NCBI RefSeq assembly: GCF_033473495.1
Contig: NC_088942.1
Span: forward strand, 868,001-932,000
Direction of reading: 5' to 3'
Length of the DNA stretch: 64,000 nucleotides
From: Cercospora beticola
Lineage: Eukaryota > Ascomycota > Dothideomycetes > Mycosphaerellales > Mycosphaerellaceae
In this document: one piece after another, positions 39,719-50,204 of the stretch
Numbering within the stretch: the first letter of the stretch is position 1
How the letters are laid out: each line of letters begins with the position of its first letter
Program-made: the position numbers and the translations under genes
Notes under the pieces: generated by a model
Database searches by the model: none
The model's input: only the letters and a program-made list of their open reading frames with translations
Told to the model about the DNA's origin: nothing

Positions 39719-41428
39719 TTAGTGCCCCTCTATAACGTCTTTGAAAGCAGCTTTCTGGCACTCGCTCATGATGCGGGCTTGTTGTGCGATCTCGCCCAGG
39801 CGTCCGATGACTTTCCCGTTGCCTTCAGCAAATTCGTAAATAGTATATGGAATCTTGACTTCATCACAATACTGCATGACCAGCTTCTGAGCCTTCCGCA
39901 AATTGTGTCTTGGCATTCGTGGATAGAGGTGATGCACAGCCTGAAATTGCAGACCACCATGGAAGAAGTCAAGCCACTCTGGGCAGTCGACGTCCATAGT
40001 AGTGCGCAACATGCGTTGAGGGAATGACTCCGCGACGCCCAGATCTGCTGTACTCATGGCGAAATGTGAGAGAGTGATCTGGACGTGCACCATCATTGTG
40101 ACAGCGTGGCTGACCAACACGTAGAGGAAACGATGCCAGTTCGTGTCAATCGATTTGTAGACCGTCAAGTAGCCGAACCAGTACCAGAAGAAGACCTGGC
40201 CAGCCATTTCCAGATAACGATGCCACCACGCTGGACCTTTCCGTGGTCCTTGTCCGAGGAAGATATATTGCCAGCTCAGGACGTACAAGTTGAAGCGTCC
40301 GAAGGTGAGGATCGGATAGTAGAGATAGTGCTGGTACTTCAGCACAAACTGCGCCGCAGCATCGTACGTCATGACACGATCGTAGTATGTCGATTTCAGG
40401 CTCTGGAAGAATCTGTGGCTGATGGCGAAGAATGGCATGTGCTGAATGTCCGGATCATGCTCGGCCGAGTTGGTCACAATGTGATGCACATTATGATTTC
40501 GTTTCCACCAGCAGCAAGATAACCCTCCCAGAAAATCTGCAATCAGAATGCCAATCGTGCTGTCCACATGGAAGTGGTGAGTAATGCCCATGTGGCCGGC
40601 ATCATGGACAGTGAATACCAACTGATGCCACATCATGCCCAAAAAGGTGGCCGATAGAATGTACCATTCCTTTTGCAGGAAGTAGTACGCGAGGAAGCCC
40701 AGTAACGTGTAGCGTGTGACTTCAACCGCGTAAGCGGCGTAGTTGCAGTCGTAGAGACCTTCGGCCCGCAGTTTCTCGTCCAACTCTTTGTACTTGCGGA
40801 TGATCGTCGTTTGGGTCTCTTGATCCAAGTCAGGGTACAAATCCAGATCATGGTCTATCTCTTGCTGTGTTCTCTCGTCTGCAGGATATGCCTTTGATTT
40901 TTGCGAGGCTGGCTCACCGATGGCCAATGTTTCGAGAGAAGTTGCTGAAGACTCGCTGGCTCCTGCAGAGCTACCTCTCCGTCTGCGAAGGGCGGGATTC
41001 CTGCGCTCTGAAGGTTCAAATACAGGGGAGCCCTCCGACGAGCTGGCCGACGAGTCTTCTGCATGACTTCTCCCCTCATGCTCGTCCTTCGAACAAGCAG
41101 CACGCTGTTCTTCCTCCGTTCTGAACTTGCCACCTTGTATCGGAGGTACGAAGTCTGCCCAGTATCCGTCGACCTTGCCAATGCAGTACCTTTGCATCAC
41201 CTCCTGCGACTCTTGCGAATGGAATGCCTTGACTTCGTTCGTAGCATCCCTTCCAACCATATGCAGCATGGCCTTGTCGCCACCGGGATGGTATGGGATC
41301 CATGCGTCGACTTTCAATACCGCTCCATCCACTATGACAACCTTTCGTCCTGCGGCGATCAAAGCTTCGACATCGTCCCGCGACAGGACCGTATCCCGGT
41401 AGCGACTGGTGTGATTTGCGGGGGCCAT
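39719..41428 (-). CDS. Cytochrome b5-fused delta-8 sphingolipid desaturase
   Basis: Single exon, 569 residues from the ATG at 41426-41428. Residues 1-90 form a cytochrome b5 domain (WIPYHPGGDKAML, heme His47; VKAFHSQES, His70). A disordered Ser/Glu-rich linker follows. The membrane desaturase domain has the three His boxes: HDAGH, HNVHH, and the QxxHH variant QAVHH that marks front-end and delta-8 enzymes. Four membrane segments are visible. The enzyme desaturates the long-chain base of fungal glucosylceramides at C8 in the ER, using electrons from its own b5 domain. The 359-base gap to CSN3 is a shared divergent promoter. Confidence 0.92.
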   Translation of the reverse strand: MAPANHTSRYRDTVLSRDDVEALIAAGRKVVIVDGAVLKVDAWIPYHPGGDKAMLHMVGRDATNEVKAFHSQESQEVMQRYCIGKVDGYWADFVPPIQGGKFRTEEEQRAACSKDEHEGRSHAEDSSASSSEGSPVFEPSERRNPALRRRRGSSAGASESSATSLETLAIGEPASQKSKAYPADERTQQEIDHDLDLYPDLDQETQTTIIRKYKELDEKLRAEGLYDCNYAAYAVEVTRYTLLGFLAYYFLQKEWYILSATFLGMMWHQLVFTVHDAGHMGITHHFHVDSTIGILIADFLGGLSCCWWKRNHNVHHIVTNSAEHDPDIQHMPFFAISHRFFQSLKSTYYDRVMTYDAAAQFVLKYQHYLYYPILTFGRFNLYVLSWQYIFLGQGPRKGPAWWHRYLEMAGQVFFWYWFGYLTVYKSIDTNWHRFLYVLVSHAVTMMVHVQITLSHFAMSTADLGVAESFPQRMLRTTMDVDCPEWLDFFHGGLQFQAVHHLYPRMPRHNLRKAQKLVMQYCDEVKIPYTIYEFAEGNGKVIGRLGEIAQQARIMSECQKAAFKDVIEGH

Positions 41429-41787
41429 GCTGTGGTTGTCCGAACAAGACGTGTCTCGAATGATCAGGCCATGGGTATAATCTGGCTTCGTCTTCGCGTG
41501 AAAATCGTAGTTGGGGGCAAATGTGTGCTTCGTGGTTCTCCAGAATTCAATGGCGGTCGATAGGTGGAGAGAGGTGTCAGGGTCAGGGTCCACTCGGCTG
41601 ATGGAGTAAGCCGGTCCGGCTAGTCGCGAGCTCCATTACCCGGTCGACGTCAACCGCGCGAGCTTCACTTCAAACGCCGCCGCTGTCGCCTGCCACATCG
41701 CCCCGCCCACCGCACGCTCTGGACCATTCTCGTCAAAGCATGATCACCACCACCCGCTAGAACACCACCGTCGAGACCAGCGCCAAC
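41429..41787. other. Divergent promoter region, desaturase/CSN3
   Basis: Short intergenic region with start codons of two housekeeping-type genes facing outward. No TATA box stands out; the half nearer CSN3 is C-rich. Confidence 0.5.
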
Positions 41788-43215
41788 ATGGGCGACGTCG
41801 TCCCTATCCTGCTGAGCTTTCCGCCAGAGAAGGCCAGCACATCGCCCAAAGTCTACGACAAGGCCGCCCGCGAATATATCAAGAGCTTGGACGATATCCC
41901 CGATGCCTCCTTCACCAAGCTCGTTGAGAAGAAGAATGTGCTCACATTCCTTGATCCGGCTGTCAACTCGATCGGCTATCTCCGCACATTGATCAAGCAG
42001 ATACAAGGCACGCGAGACAAGAAGCAACTCGATAATCTCGATGAACTCGCTGTCGTTTTCTTTGGCACATTCGATCCGGTACAGGTGCGATATGTTGGCG
42101 AAGACTTTATGCTGCTATGGGATTGGGTGTACAAAGGCCTGCAAGAGAACGGCGAGACCGATTTGACACCACTCGTCAACTCGTTAGTGCGACTCGATCC
42201 TACTTCGGCAACCTTCATACCGGCACACCTGTACATCTTGAGACTGTGCCTAGCGCGAAGCATACCCAGTCTGGCACTTCCCATCTTAGACACCGATGTC
42301 GCTGCCTTTCCTTCCAAGAGCACAAAGGGTGTGTCTGAGGAGCTGCCATGTGACGAACACGAGCTCAGCAATGCATGGATCACAGAAAAGAGTGGCTTTG
42401 CGAAAGACCTAAAGTCTACACATGTGCTCGAGTACTATCTGCTTGGCGCATCTATCTACATCGGCATGCACAACTGGAGCCGTGCCCGATTGTTCCTGGA
42501 GTACGTCCTCCTCTCACCGTCCCAGTCGCACACCGCCAGCGCACTGCAGGTAGAGGCATACAAGAAATGGGTACTGGTGGGACTGATAGCGAACGGGAGA
42601 CCATTCTCTGAGCCAAAGACACACGATCAGGTAATCTGGAAAGCCCTGAAGAGCTGTTCGAAAATGTACGATGAGCTTGCGACAGACTTCATGCAGCGCA
42701 ACACGAGGAAATTCCAAGCCGATGCCGAAACAGGGGTCGAATTGATTCAGGATGATGGCAATTTCGGGCTCGTGAAAGAGGTGGTGGATGCTTTGAAGCG
42801 CTTCCGGGTCATAGACCTGCAGCAGACATACGCGGCAATCGGCGTGACTCGCATGGCCAGTCTGCTCGAACTAGATCCGGGCGAGGCTTTGCAGCTTCTT
42901 CAGTCTATGATCCAGGATGGCCACCTCAGTGCCAGTCTTTCAGGCGCTGGTGCTGACACGGTACTGCGTTTCCACGATGCTGAGCCTTCGAACTCTCAGT
43001 CCGATTTGGAAGCTCAGACATTCCGCATCCAGGCCTTGGTGGCACAGATCCGGGATGCAGACCGGCGACTCCAGTTGACGAAAGAGTATGTCGACTACCA
43101 AAAACGAATCACCCGTGGACTCGACGGTGATCCTGCGGATGCTATGGACCTCACGTGGGACGGACCACCGGGAGTACCTCTCGCGGAAGGTGAAGACGAA
43201 GATTTGATGCTCTGA
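41788..43215 (+). CDS. csn3: COP9 signalosome subunit 3
   Basis: Single exon, 475 residues. The N-terminal half is helical repeat (YLRTLIKQIQGTRDKKQLD). The middle contains LEYYLLGASIYIGMHNWSRA and the following LFLEYVLLSPSQ, a conserved CSN3 helical-hairpin block. The PCI winged-helix part follows (VVDALKRFRVIDLQQTYAAI, then MASLLELDPGEALQLLQSMI), and a typical acidic tail ends the protein (LAEGEDEDLML). CSN3 is a scaffold subunit of the nuclear COP9 signalosome, which removes NEDD8 from cullins, including the cullin-3 encoded about 12 kb downstream in this window. In filamentous fungi the complex controls development and secondary metabolism. Length fits the family. Confidence 0.9.
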   Translation: MGDVVPILLSFPPEKASTSPKVYDKAAREYIKSLDDIPDASFTKLVEKKNVLTFLDPAVNSIGYLRTLIKQIQGTRDKKQLDNLDELAVVFFGTFDPVQVRYVGEDFMLLWDWVYKGLQENGETDLTPLVNSLVRLDPTSATFIPAHLYILRLCLARSIPSLALPILDTDVAAFPSKSTKGVSEELPCDEHELSNAWITEKSGFAKDLKSTHVLEYYLLGASIYIGMHNWSRARLFLEYVLLSPSQSHTASALQVEAYKKWVLVGLIANGRPFSEPKTHDQVIWKALKSCSKMYDELATDFMQRNTRKFQADAETGVELIQDDGNFGLVKEVVDALKRFRVIDLQQTYAAIGVTRMASLLELDPGEALQLLQSMIQDGHLSASLSGAGADTVLRFHDAEPSNSQSDLEAQTFRIQALVAQIRDADRRLQLTKEYVDYQKRITRGLDGDPADAMDLTWDGPPGVPLAEGEDEDLML

Positions 43216-43709
43216 AGGGGCACAGTCACAAGTACGATGTCATGATGATGGTTTAGCGAGGCGTTCCCATGCATGAAAAGGGGCGGAGGGCCATACAAGT
43301 TCGCGCACGATTCTTTCTTGATGCATAGACTGGCCACGGTCGAGCTGATCACGACGTGTGAGCACTGCATCTAGCTGTAGAAGTAGATATGACTGAAAGC
43401 AGGCAGTCTACATCCATCTCGCGGATAGTAGTAAGTCGAATGCAAATTCTGCTCGGACTTTCCATTGCCTTCACTTTGATGGCGCGGCTTCATAACTCAC
43501 AGCAGCTAGGTCATTCGGAAGAGAGTGAATGCGAGTCTAAGAGATTTCAAGCAAACATTCACGCACCGACCGAATAAATACGACCCTCTCTCTCCCTTTT
43601 CCTCTCCACCAACACTCCAACCACCACGCACTCATCTATAAACCCAGAACAACATCACAATACACAAGACCGACAGAAACCCAACAAGCAAACGAGTGTC
43701 ACCGATACG
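43216..43709. other. Intergenic; leader of the small mitochondrial-type gene
   Basis: The last 140 bases contain GAATAAATA (about 43573) and a long CT- then CA-rich leader, a common fungal promoter/5'UTR pattern. Otherwise nothing seen. Confidence 0.5.
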
Positions 43710-44044
43710 ATGTCTATCGTCAAGAATAGTATGTTTACCACTGACAACACTCGAGTCCTCACTGACAATGTTCATCTGTAGTCCCAGTCCTCACCATGCT
43801 CGCTCGTCGCTCTCTGCACGCGGCTCCAGCACTACGCCACTCCTCATCCAAGCGCATTGCGGGCGCTCCGTCGCCACATCGGAGCGACCTCGTCACTCCA
43901 TCGAGCCAGAAGAAGCGCAGATATGGCAAAGCGGAGTTCCTTTACGACACTAAGCACTTGAGCATCGGGCTTCTGTTGGGGCTCGTGGGCGCCAAGACGC
44001 TACACGTTGCGGCGAAGGAGGAGGTCGAATGGACCTGGAAGTAG
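43710..44044 (+). CDS. Small protein, probably mitochondrial, one membrane segment
   Basis: Exons 43710-43728 and 43782-44044 encode 93 residues. The tiny first exon (MSIVKN) is joined by a GTATGT...CTGTAG intron, phase 1. The N-terminus is rich in Arg, Ala, Ser and Leu without acids (MLARRSLHAAPALRHSSSKR), typical of a mitochondrial presequence. A hydrophobic segment follows (LSIGLLLGLVGAKTLHVAA), then the acidic end EEVEWTWK. This resembles the build of small inner-membrane proteins associated with respiratory complexes, but no named family is recognised. If the internal Met is used, the first exon would be non-coding. Confidence 0.62.
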
Positions 44045-44497
44045 AGAAAGGACGGGCGGTGGACTCGAATGGACTGGAGAGGAGGCTTCGACTGTAGAAA
44101 GAGCCTGGAGGACGGTGGACTTTTCGTGGAGAATGTCTCTGATGGAGTGAATGAAAAGCTGCTTCCAGAGCCCGCCCGAAGCGATGTGATGAGTCACGTC
44201 TACCTCTTCACTTTGACTGGGCATGTGCAACATGTCTCCGTGTTGAGCGAAGTGAATACAAAGTCGTACTCACGTGCACCCGCGGTGAACAGCTGCATGT
44301 GGCGCATCATTCACTTGCTTAGCGCGTTCCGAAGCTTAACTATCGCACTCGACGACAACTTCCAGCGCCAAACTGCCCGACTACATTTTCAATCAACAAC
44401 CAGCAGCCAACATAGCTCAAGCAGTCCCGGTGGTCTCGAGGTGAGTACCTGCTCGATCGCGCCGGAGTCCGTCACTGACTCGAGTAGCCAACAAACG
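44045..44497. other. Intergenic / possible 5' UTR with intron
   Basis: Upstream of the 2EXR-like gene. A GTGAGT...GAGTAG pair (about 44441-44486) could be a 5' UTR intron. No separate gene is supported. Confidence 0.4.
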
Positions 44498-45145
44498 ATG
44501 CCAAAGAGAGCTGGCCCACTGAAGGCCGTTGCTCACAACAAAAAGGCCAAAGTCAGCAGCGAAAACGCATCGAAAATGGACGCAGAGAACCCACACGACA
44601 ACAGGTGCTTGTTCTTCGAGCTCTCCGCAGAACTGCGGAACGAGATATATGAGCTCGCTCTGGTGAAGTCCGAGGAGATAGAGATCACAAAGGAGACGTT
44701 CGCTCAGCCAGCTCTTTTGCGCACATGTCGCCAGATCCGTGCAGAGGCTGTTCAGATTTACTACTCTCGGAACGAGTTCTATACCACAATCTCTCGCTTG
44801 GATGCGAGTCTTCTTCGCGCATTCGGTCAGCAGCAGTCCCACGAAGAGGTTTGGCTTAAGAGGACAGGCGTGGCTTTGATACTCAATGAAGGCTCCAATG
44901 ACGCGTACTGGCCCAATTTCCTCCAGTGGATGAAATGGTACTATGACGACGAAGTCACGGGCTTGGCTTGTCCGGAGGACTGTCCGGGAGGTCTCTGCTG
45001 CACTCTGGATGCGGCTTTCCGCATCGTGAGTGAGTTGCAAGATCTTCGCTGGAAGCGAGTTTCTACAGTTCTGGAGACTTTGAAGAGAATGAAACAGCCA
45101 GAGAACGGCAGTTCGTTGCGCTGGCTCGAAAGTTCTCAAGACTGA
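44498..45145 (+). CDS. 2EXR/F-box-like domain protein
   Basis: Single exon, 215 residues from ATG 44498; the frame is open further upstream but the residues there are unstructured. A short basic N-terminus (RAGPLKAVAHNKKAK) precedes the core CLFFELSAELRNEIYELALV, then PALLRTCRQIRAEAVQIYYS with RNEFY. This is the pattern of the large ascomycete family of 2EXR or F-box-like proteins (L-PAELRN-IYELAL and LL-TCRQIR-EA-). These families are greatly expanded in Dothideomycetes and their function is mostly unknown. A Cys cluster (CPEDCPGGLCC) lies near residue 165. Antisense frames of similar length are shadows. Confidence 0.75.
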   Translation: MPKRAGPLKAVAHNKKAKVSSENASKMDAENPHDNRCLFFELSAELRNEIYELALVKSEEIEITKETFAQPALLRTCRQIRAEAVQIYYSRNEFYTTISRLDASLLRAFGQQQSHEEVWLKRTGVALILNEGSNDAYWPNFLQWMKWYYDDEVTGLACPEDCPGGLCCTLDAAFRIVSELQDLRWKRVSTVLETLKRMKQPENGSSLRWLESSQD

Positions 45146-46856
45146 GGCATTCGTGTCAGGGAGCTTCGCTTGAACGAAGAAAATGGCCGTGCTCAGCTCA
45201 CCATCCAGCTGTGGGTACTGTTGTGCCAGAGAAGACTGTCGGAGAGTTGAGCAACTGCACACGACGACTTTGGTGCGGGGACGGAATAATGCGTCGATTG
45301 AGAACTGCGATAGCTGAAGCGTCAGCACGCAACCGTGGAAGTGATATAAAGTGCCACATATTGTTCAAGGCAACAGGATAGAGAGACGAAGATCGAGATT
45401 CCGCACTGCATTATCATCTTCTGCAAGCGTCGCTTCGCAGATCATAATCGAATGTGCGCTCACTGCGGACCACACGAGCAGACACCGAATGGCTGGAGCT
45501 CGAATGCCTGTAGAAAATAAAAGCTTTCGCTCATTTTCAGGACATTCTTCCACGTTTCTTGATTCTTATTTACCGCAATGGTCGGACGTTCAGCTCGTGA
45601 CGACTAACGCTCTATGGGACAGGCTCGCCGGTCAGATATGGACACATCGAAGGAACACCGCTGCACCTTCAAAGGCAATGCTTCAACGCTGGTCCAGTGA
45701 GACATACCATGACGGACTTCTGAGCTGCTTGAAACATTTTTCGTAATCCATCTTGGCCGTCAGTCGCCCTGGTCCGAAAGTCGGGAAGCCTGAACTTCGT
45801 TCTCGCTTCACAGTCTATGTTGACGCCGTGTAGCGGACTTCTGAAATCTTTGTTGTCCGAAAATCAAGCGGAGGTCGCTTTGCCAACCCGAGAGAATGCC
45901 CTGCTGCGATCAGACCTCATTCAATGAGCTTGACCATCTTGAGAAAGCCGGTTCTGCCGCAAAGCGAAGTGACGACGATTCTGAACGTGGCTGAGTAACA
46001 TTCGTATCAGTAATGGGAACAACAGACCAGGAGTATTAGAACGCGTTGCCATTATAGGGCGACGAACTCATTGGTGTTCTCCGGACCTGGGGACATCGGC
46101 CTCGTACAGTAGTGATATCACCCGCGGCCGGTCCACCAGAGAGCTGAATACGAGGTGATCTGGCACAAGTACAGTAGACATGTAGAAGACAGGACGTGCC
46201 ATCTACAAGCGGAGCGGAACGGACGGGCATCGAGAGTGCTGTAGACAGTAAATTGTTTGCCCTAGCCGTCTTAGTATATGCCCCAGTAGCATATAGCCAA
46301 TAAGAAAGCCGATCGAGGGTACAGCCTTCTGTTCCTGGCAATGCTCACTTTTAGACGCAGACCATAGACGATCGTGGTCGCTTTTAGGGCTGACTTTACT
46401 CTCGTAGAGCTTACTGGGCTCATATTCGGTGAAGACTGCGATCGTTCGAGAGTATCTCACGCGGCCGCGTCCATGAGGAATTGGGCGGGTAGTGGATCCT
46501 GTCTTAAGTCCTGAAGGAGCATGGTTCTTGAGGCAGTGAAGCAGGTTTTGGGACTAGAATCTCTTTTGCGCCCCAGTAACCAGGTACGAAGCGTAGAGTA
46601 GTAAGGGTACGTAAGCAGTCGACGCGTGAACATACCACCTTATCAAGGAAACTCGTCACGTGTCTCTCTGGCCAGCACCGTGATGGCCATCTGCCGACCT
46701 CATCTCGCTGACGACCCACGTAGAAGCCCTAAATCACAACTCCTCCTTGCCCTGTGGCGCTCCGCCAAACCCAAAAGCAGCCTTCACCATCCCGAACGCC
46801 GGTCCTTCGTCACGGTCATTGAACTGTCCAGGTTTGTCGGGTCTTCGGGCGTTATT
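45146..46856. other. Long intergenic region, no gene seen
   Basis: 1.7 kb with only short overlapping frames on both strands. No transposon, tRNA or repeat was recognised by eye. Confidence 0.5.
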
Positions 46857-47102
46857 TCAAGTGCCAGGCTGCTTACCCATTGGAGGATAGCTTTTGCCTT
46901 CTTTCTCGACTTTGGGCTCACACGAGCACCGCTCGGCTTCTGGTACTGTATCCATGACCATGGGGACGTGAGAACCGCAGCCCCACCACGTGGTTTTTTC
47001 TATTTCCAGAGTGAGCAGGCAAGCGGTGAGACAGCGGGCTTCTGAGACATTCGAGGAGCGGGAACACGTACGGCATGAGCCACAGACCGCCTGCTTGCAC
47101 AT
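46857..47102 (-). CDS. Conserved 57-residue Cys-rich small protein
   Basis: Exons 47072-47102 and 46857-46999 on the minus strand encode 57 residues. The intron is GTACGT...GAAATAG, phase 1. The product reads MCKQAVCGSCQKTTWWGCG, then SHVPMVMDTVPEAERCSC and ends KSYPPMGKQPGT. This matches a widespread small fungal protein type with an N-terminal CxxC pair, a TWWGCG turn, a V/M-DxVP-xxR segment and a CxC, together plausible as a zinc-binding fold. There is no signal peptide. Function is unknown. The splice brings the CxxC and TWWGCG blocks together exactly as expected, so the gene is likely real despite its size. Confidence 0.75.
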   Translation of the reverse strand: MCKQAVCGSCRTCSRSSNVSEARCLTACLLTLEIEKTTWWGCGSHVPMVMDTVPEAERCSCEPKVEKEGKSYPPMGKQPGT

Positions 47103-47757
47103 TTTTGCCTGTCGTGTGTGATGATCTGCGGAGGTGATCGGTGTCGTCGTGTTCAATGCGCGTCGCGATGGAAGTGCCCGGAAGGTCTGGTGGTGGGGAT
47201 GGAGCTTTTTGAACTTGGGTTCATCCTCGGCGATCGTCGCAGGCCTCGCCGACTTCACAGCTCATGAGTCGTTACGGCTTTCCGGAAGGTAGCTCTCAGC
47301 ACGATTTTTACAGACATCACCAAGTGGAGGGTTTCAGATAGTCGCCGAATGGGGATGACGGACGCGCCATGTTGTCATGGAAAAGGTCAAGTTCAAAGTC
47401 AAACAGGCATCTGGAGTGTGCTTCACGCTGAGCCGCAGCAAAAAGCTTGGTTCGTGCTCGTGGGAAGCCGTGAAGCCAAGGGTATATCCTGTATCCATGT
47501 CCTGACAAGCTGAACTCTGACGAGCACTGCTGTAAAATTAGTATTCAAGCTTTTGAGACAGTCGTCAAACCCAATACGGAAGCATGATGCTGGTAGAGGT
47601 GGAGGAATTAATGAAAGAGCGAGAAAGATCAGAGAGTATATAAACAGTGAGTTCATCGACATCGATCGTGTCAGAATAAGACAGAAGCAACAGTTCCATC
47701 ACAGCAACAGAACAACCCCAAAAGCCCTTCACTCCATCTTTATCAGCAATCGCCAAC
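47103..47757. other. Divergent intergenic region
   Basis: It lies between the 57-residue protein gene (minus) and the small secreted protein gene (plus). It contains the TATA element listed separately. Confidence 0.5.
47637..47644 (+). promoter_or_regulatory. TATA box of the small secreted protein gene
   Basis: A perfect TATATAAA stands 121 bases upstream of the ATG at 47758, followed by an A/C-rich leader ending GCCAACATG. The spacing suits a strongly regulated fungal promoter. Confidence 0.55.
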
Positions 47758-48187
47758 ATGCAGTTCACCAGCATCGCTTTCTCCGTTCTCTGCAGCGCCC
47801 TCCTCGTGTCTGCCAGCGAAGTCAACCCAGACGATATCCCTCAGGAGTGCACATGGGTGCAAGAGTGCCAGAGCGTGACACAGAAGGCTGCTTCTTGCGG
47901 TGGCACCGCCCAGTGGGGTATGTTATTCTTCATCGATGCCGTGGTTCATCGTTCAATGGCTAACTCGATCCTCACAGGTGATGTCTTCTCCCAGCCAGAC
48001 TGGATTAGCTGTGCTTGCAACCAGATTGGCGTCCAGGAAATTCAGACATGTGTTGACTGCGCTGGCTGGTACAACCCAGGTGGAGGTAAGCGATGACGCG
48101 GCTGTCGGCCGAGTTGAGAGGTGGAAACTAACCATGAATGCAGACATTGTGAAGCTCGACCAGGCTTGCAAGGACCGCAAGTACTAG
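47758..48187 (+). CDS. Small secreted cysteine-rich protein
   Basis: Three exons, 47758-47917, 47978-48085 and 48144-48187, encode 103 residues. Both introns are phase 1 (GTATGT...CTCACAG with CTAAC branch; GTAAGC...ATGCAG with CTAAC branch). The signal peptide is MQFTSIAFSVLCSALLVSA. The mature part, about 83 residues, has eight cysteines: QECTWVQEC, ASCGG, ISCAC, QTCVDC and QACKD, an even number consistent with four disulfides. A Gly/Tyr segment (CAGWYNPGG) lies between. No named domain is recognised. Size, cysteines and secretion fit fungal effector-like or surface proteins, but the same architecture occurs in saprotrophs. A TATA box lies upstream. Confidence 0.85.
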
Positions 48188-48434
48188 ATAGAATATTGAG
48201 CGGGCTAGGAGTGGGTGAGATAGCTGGAACTTTATCCATGGGGCGTGGCCGGGGCAGCAAGTAATCCGAAGTTGAGCGCGTCAGAGCAAAACGTGGTCGT
48301 GTCGGGGAGGCAGTTTCCATGAAAAATTTCCATAGAACAGCTTCTACTCCCAATTGAAATATCTCTTGGACAGACTTCATATCATCCGATCTGTATCGCA
48401 CGTCAATGCTGTACCATTCTATCTCTAGTCTCTA

Positions 48435-50204
48435 TCAGTCAAAAGTAATCTTGGTCGCCTTTTTCATGTCCGCTGGGTCCTTGTAGAAAGCTCCATATGC
48501 ATCGTGCGCCTTCTTCTTCACTGTCGTTCCGAACTTCATCAAATCTTCTGGCACTGGTTGGTTGGCACCTTTCAGGACGTTGATCAAAGCTCCAGACAAC
48601 GGCTTCTCGAGGCCATCCGTGAAAAAGGTGATGGCTCTGCCATCCTGGCCGGCTCGGCCTGTTCTGTATACCGGTCAGTACCACTACCTCGGGTCGGATC
48701 AAAAATTCACTCACCTTCCGATCCTGTGCACGTAATCTTCCACTGTCAAGGGAAAGGTGACGTTGAGCACAAGCTTTACAGCGGGAATGTCAAGACCACG
48801 GGCAGCAACATCGGTGGCGACCAAAATAGGAACTTCGCCCTTCTTGAAAGCTGCCAAACTCTCTTCGCGCTTGGCCTGGTTCAAATCTCCATGGATACCT
48901 GCAACCCTGAACCCCCGACGGCGAATGGTCTCCTCGACGCGTGTTGCTTCTTTTTTGTACAAGCAGAACACCAAGATTCTGTCGTTCTTGCTTTTGCCAG
49001 ACTGGTATTGTTTGAGAATAGCAAGCATGCGATCCTGCTTTTCGCGCTCTCCGATGACCTCAACTTCCTGCACAATACGAGTGTTGGCACGAAGCTCTCC
49101 GGAAGCGTTCTCTCCAATCATGATTCGTACAGGTTCGCGCAGAAATTCGGAAGCAAGCTTGCGTACTGAATCAGGCCAGGTGGCTGTGAACATGACCGTT
49201 TGTCTCTTTTCGCTGGGTGCGGCGGAGCTGATAATATTCCTGATATCCTGTTCGAAACCCTTGTCGAGCATGCGGTCTGCCTCATCCAGAACCAGATAGG
49301 TGGCCTCAGACAGATCGATCGTGCCGTCTCCAATGAAGTCGTTGAGTCGGCCTGGTGTTGCAACGATGACTTGGGATCCCTTCAGCTGCGCTCTCTGCTC
49401 ATCTTTGTTTGTTCCACCATAAACACAGGTCGCCTTGAGTCCGCGAGGCTTTGTGAGCTTCACCATTTGTTCCTGTATCTGCAACGCCAGTTCTCTCGTC
49501 GGGCTCACGATGCACACCTGAACTTTCTTCTCTTTCGTCAAGCGGTTGACACAGGGCACGCCAAAGCCATACGTCTTGCCTGAACCTGTCTCTGCAACAC
49601 CAATAACATCGCGACCATTGAACAGGTATGGCCAGGTCGCTGCTTGGATGGGAGAAGGCTCCTTAAAATCGCCAAAGAAAGCTTTCTTCGATTCGGCATC
49701 GAAAGGTAAGCTATCGAAGGACAGTATGGGCCCAATGTCGTCTTTCTTCGCATCCTCAATGGCAATCTGCTTCTCCTTGTAGTACTTCTCAGCCTCGCTT
49801 TTGCTCACACCTGTAATCTTTCCGTCTGCGGATGCATGACTGTGGCCATTTGTTTCCAAGATCTTGCCCTCCAGCTTCGCAGCCTTCTCAGCCCTCTTTC
49901 GCGCTTTCCTTTCGGCCTTTGCAGCAGCCTCATCGTCGCCTTTCGCCTCTGCCACGTTGTTTGCAGCTTCTTGCGCTTCAGCAGCTTTCGCAGCCTCCTT
50001 CTTCGCACGCTTCAATGCTTTGCGCTCCTCCTTGGAGAGACCATTCTTCTCAGCGCCAGAGTCCAACCCATTGCCACTTGCGACCTCGATTGGCTCTGTC
50101 GACTTGGACTTTTTCTCCTTCTTCTCTTTCTTGTCCTTCTTCAGTTTCTTGCTCGTAATCTCACCGGCATCGGCGTCGGCCTCTTCTCTCGTGCGTTTCG
50201 ACAT
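48435..50204 (-). CDS. DBP3: DEAD-box ATP-dependent RNA helicase DBP3
   Basis: Exons 48715-50204 and 48435-48663 encode 572 residues. The 51-base intron is GTGAGT...ATACAG, phase 2, cutting within motif VI (HRIGR/TGRAG). A Lys/Glu-rich N-terminus (about 1-125) is nucleolar-type. Helicase motifs in order: Q motif ([13 protein letters not shown]), [27 protein letters not shown] (MFTATWP), [20 protein letters not shown] and [13 protein letters not shown]. Dbp3 acts in processing of the pre-rRNA for the large ribosomal subunit. The basic N-terminal extension and [13 protein letters not shown] near the end fit DBP3 better than other DEAD proteins. It is divergent from the Zn2Cys6 gene. Confidence 0.93.

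Noticed and set aside
44417..45328. 303-codon antisense frame
   Set aside because: It is the mirror of the 2EXR-like gene, whose conserved motifs are on the plus strand.
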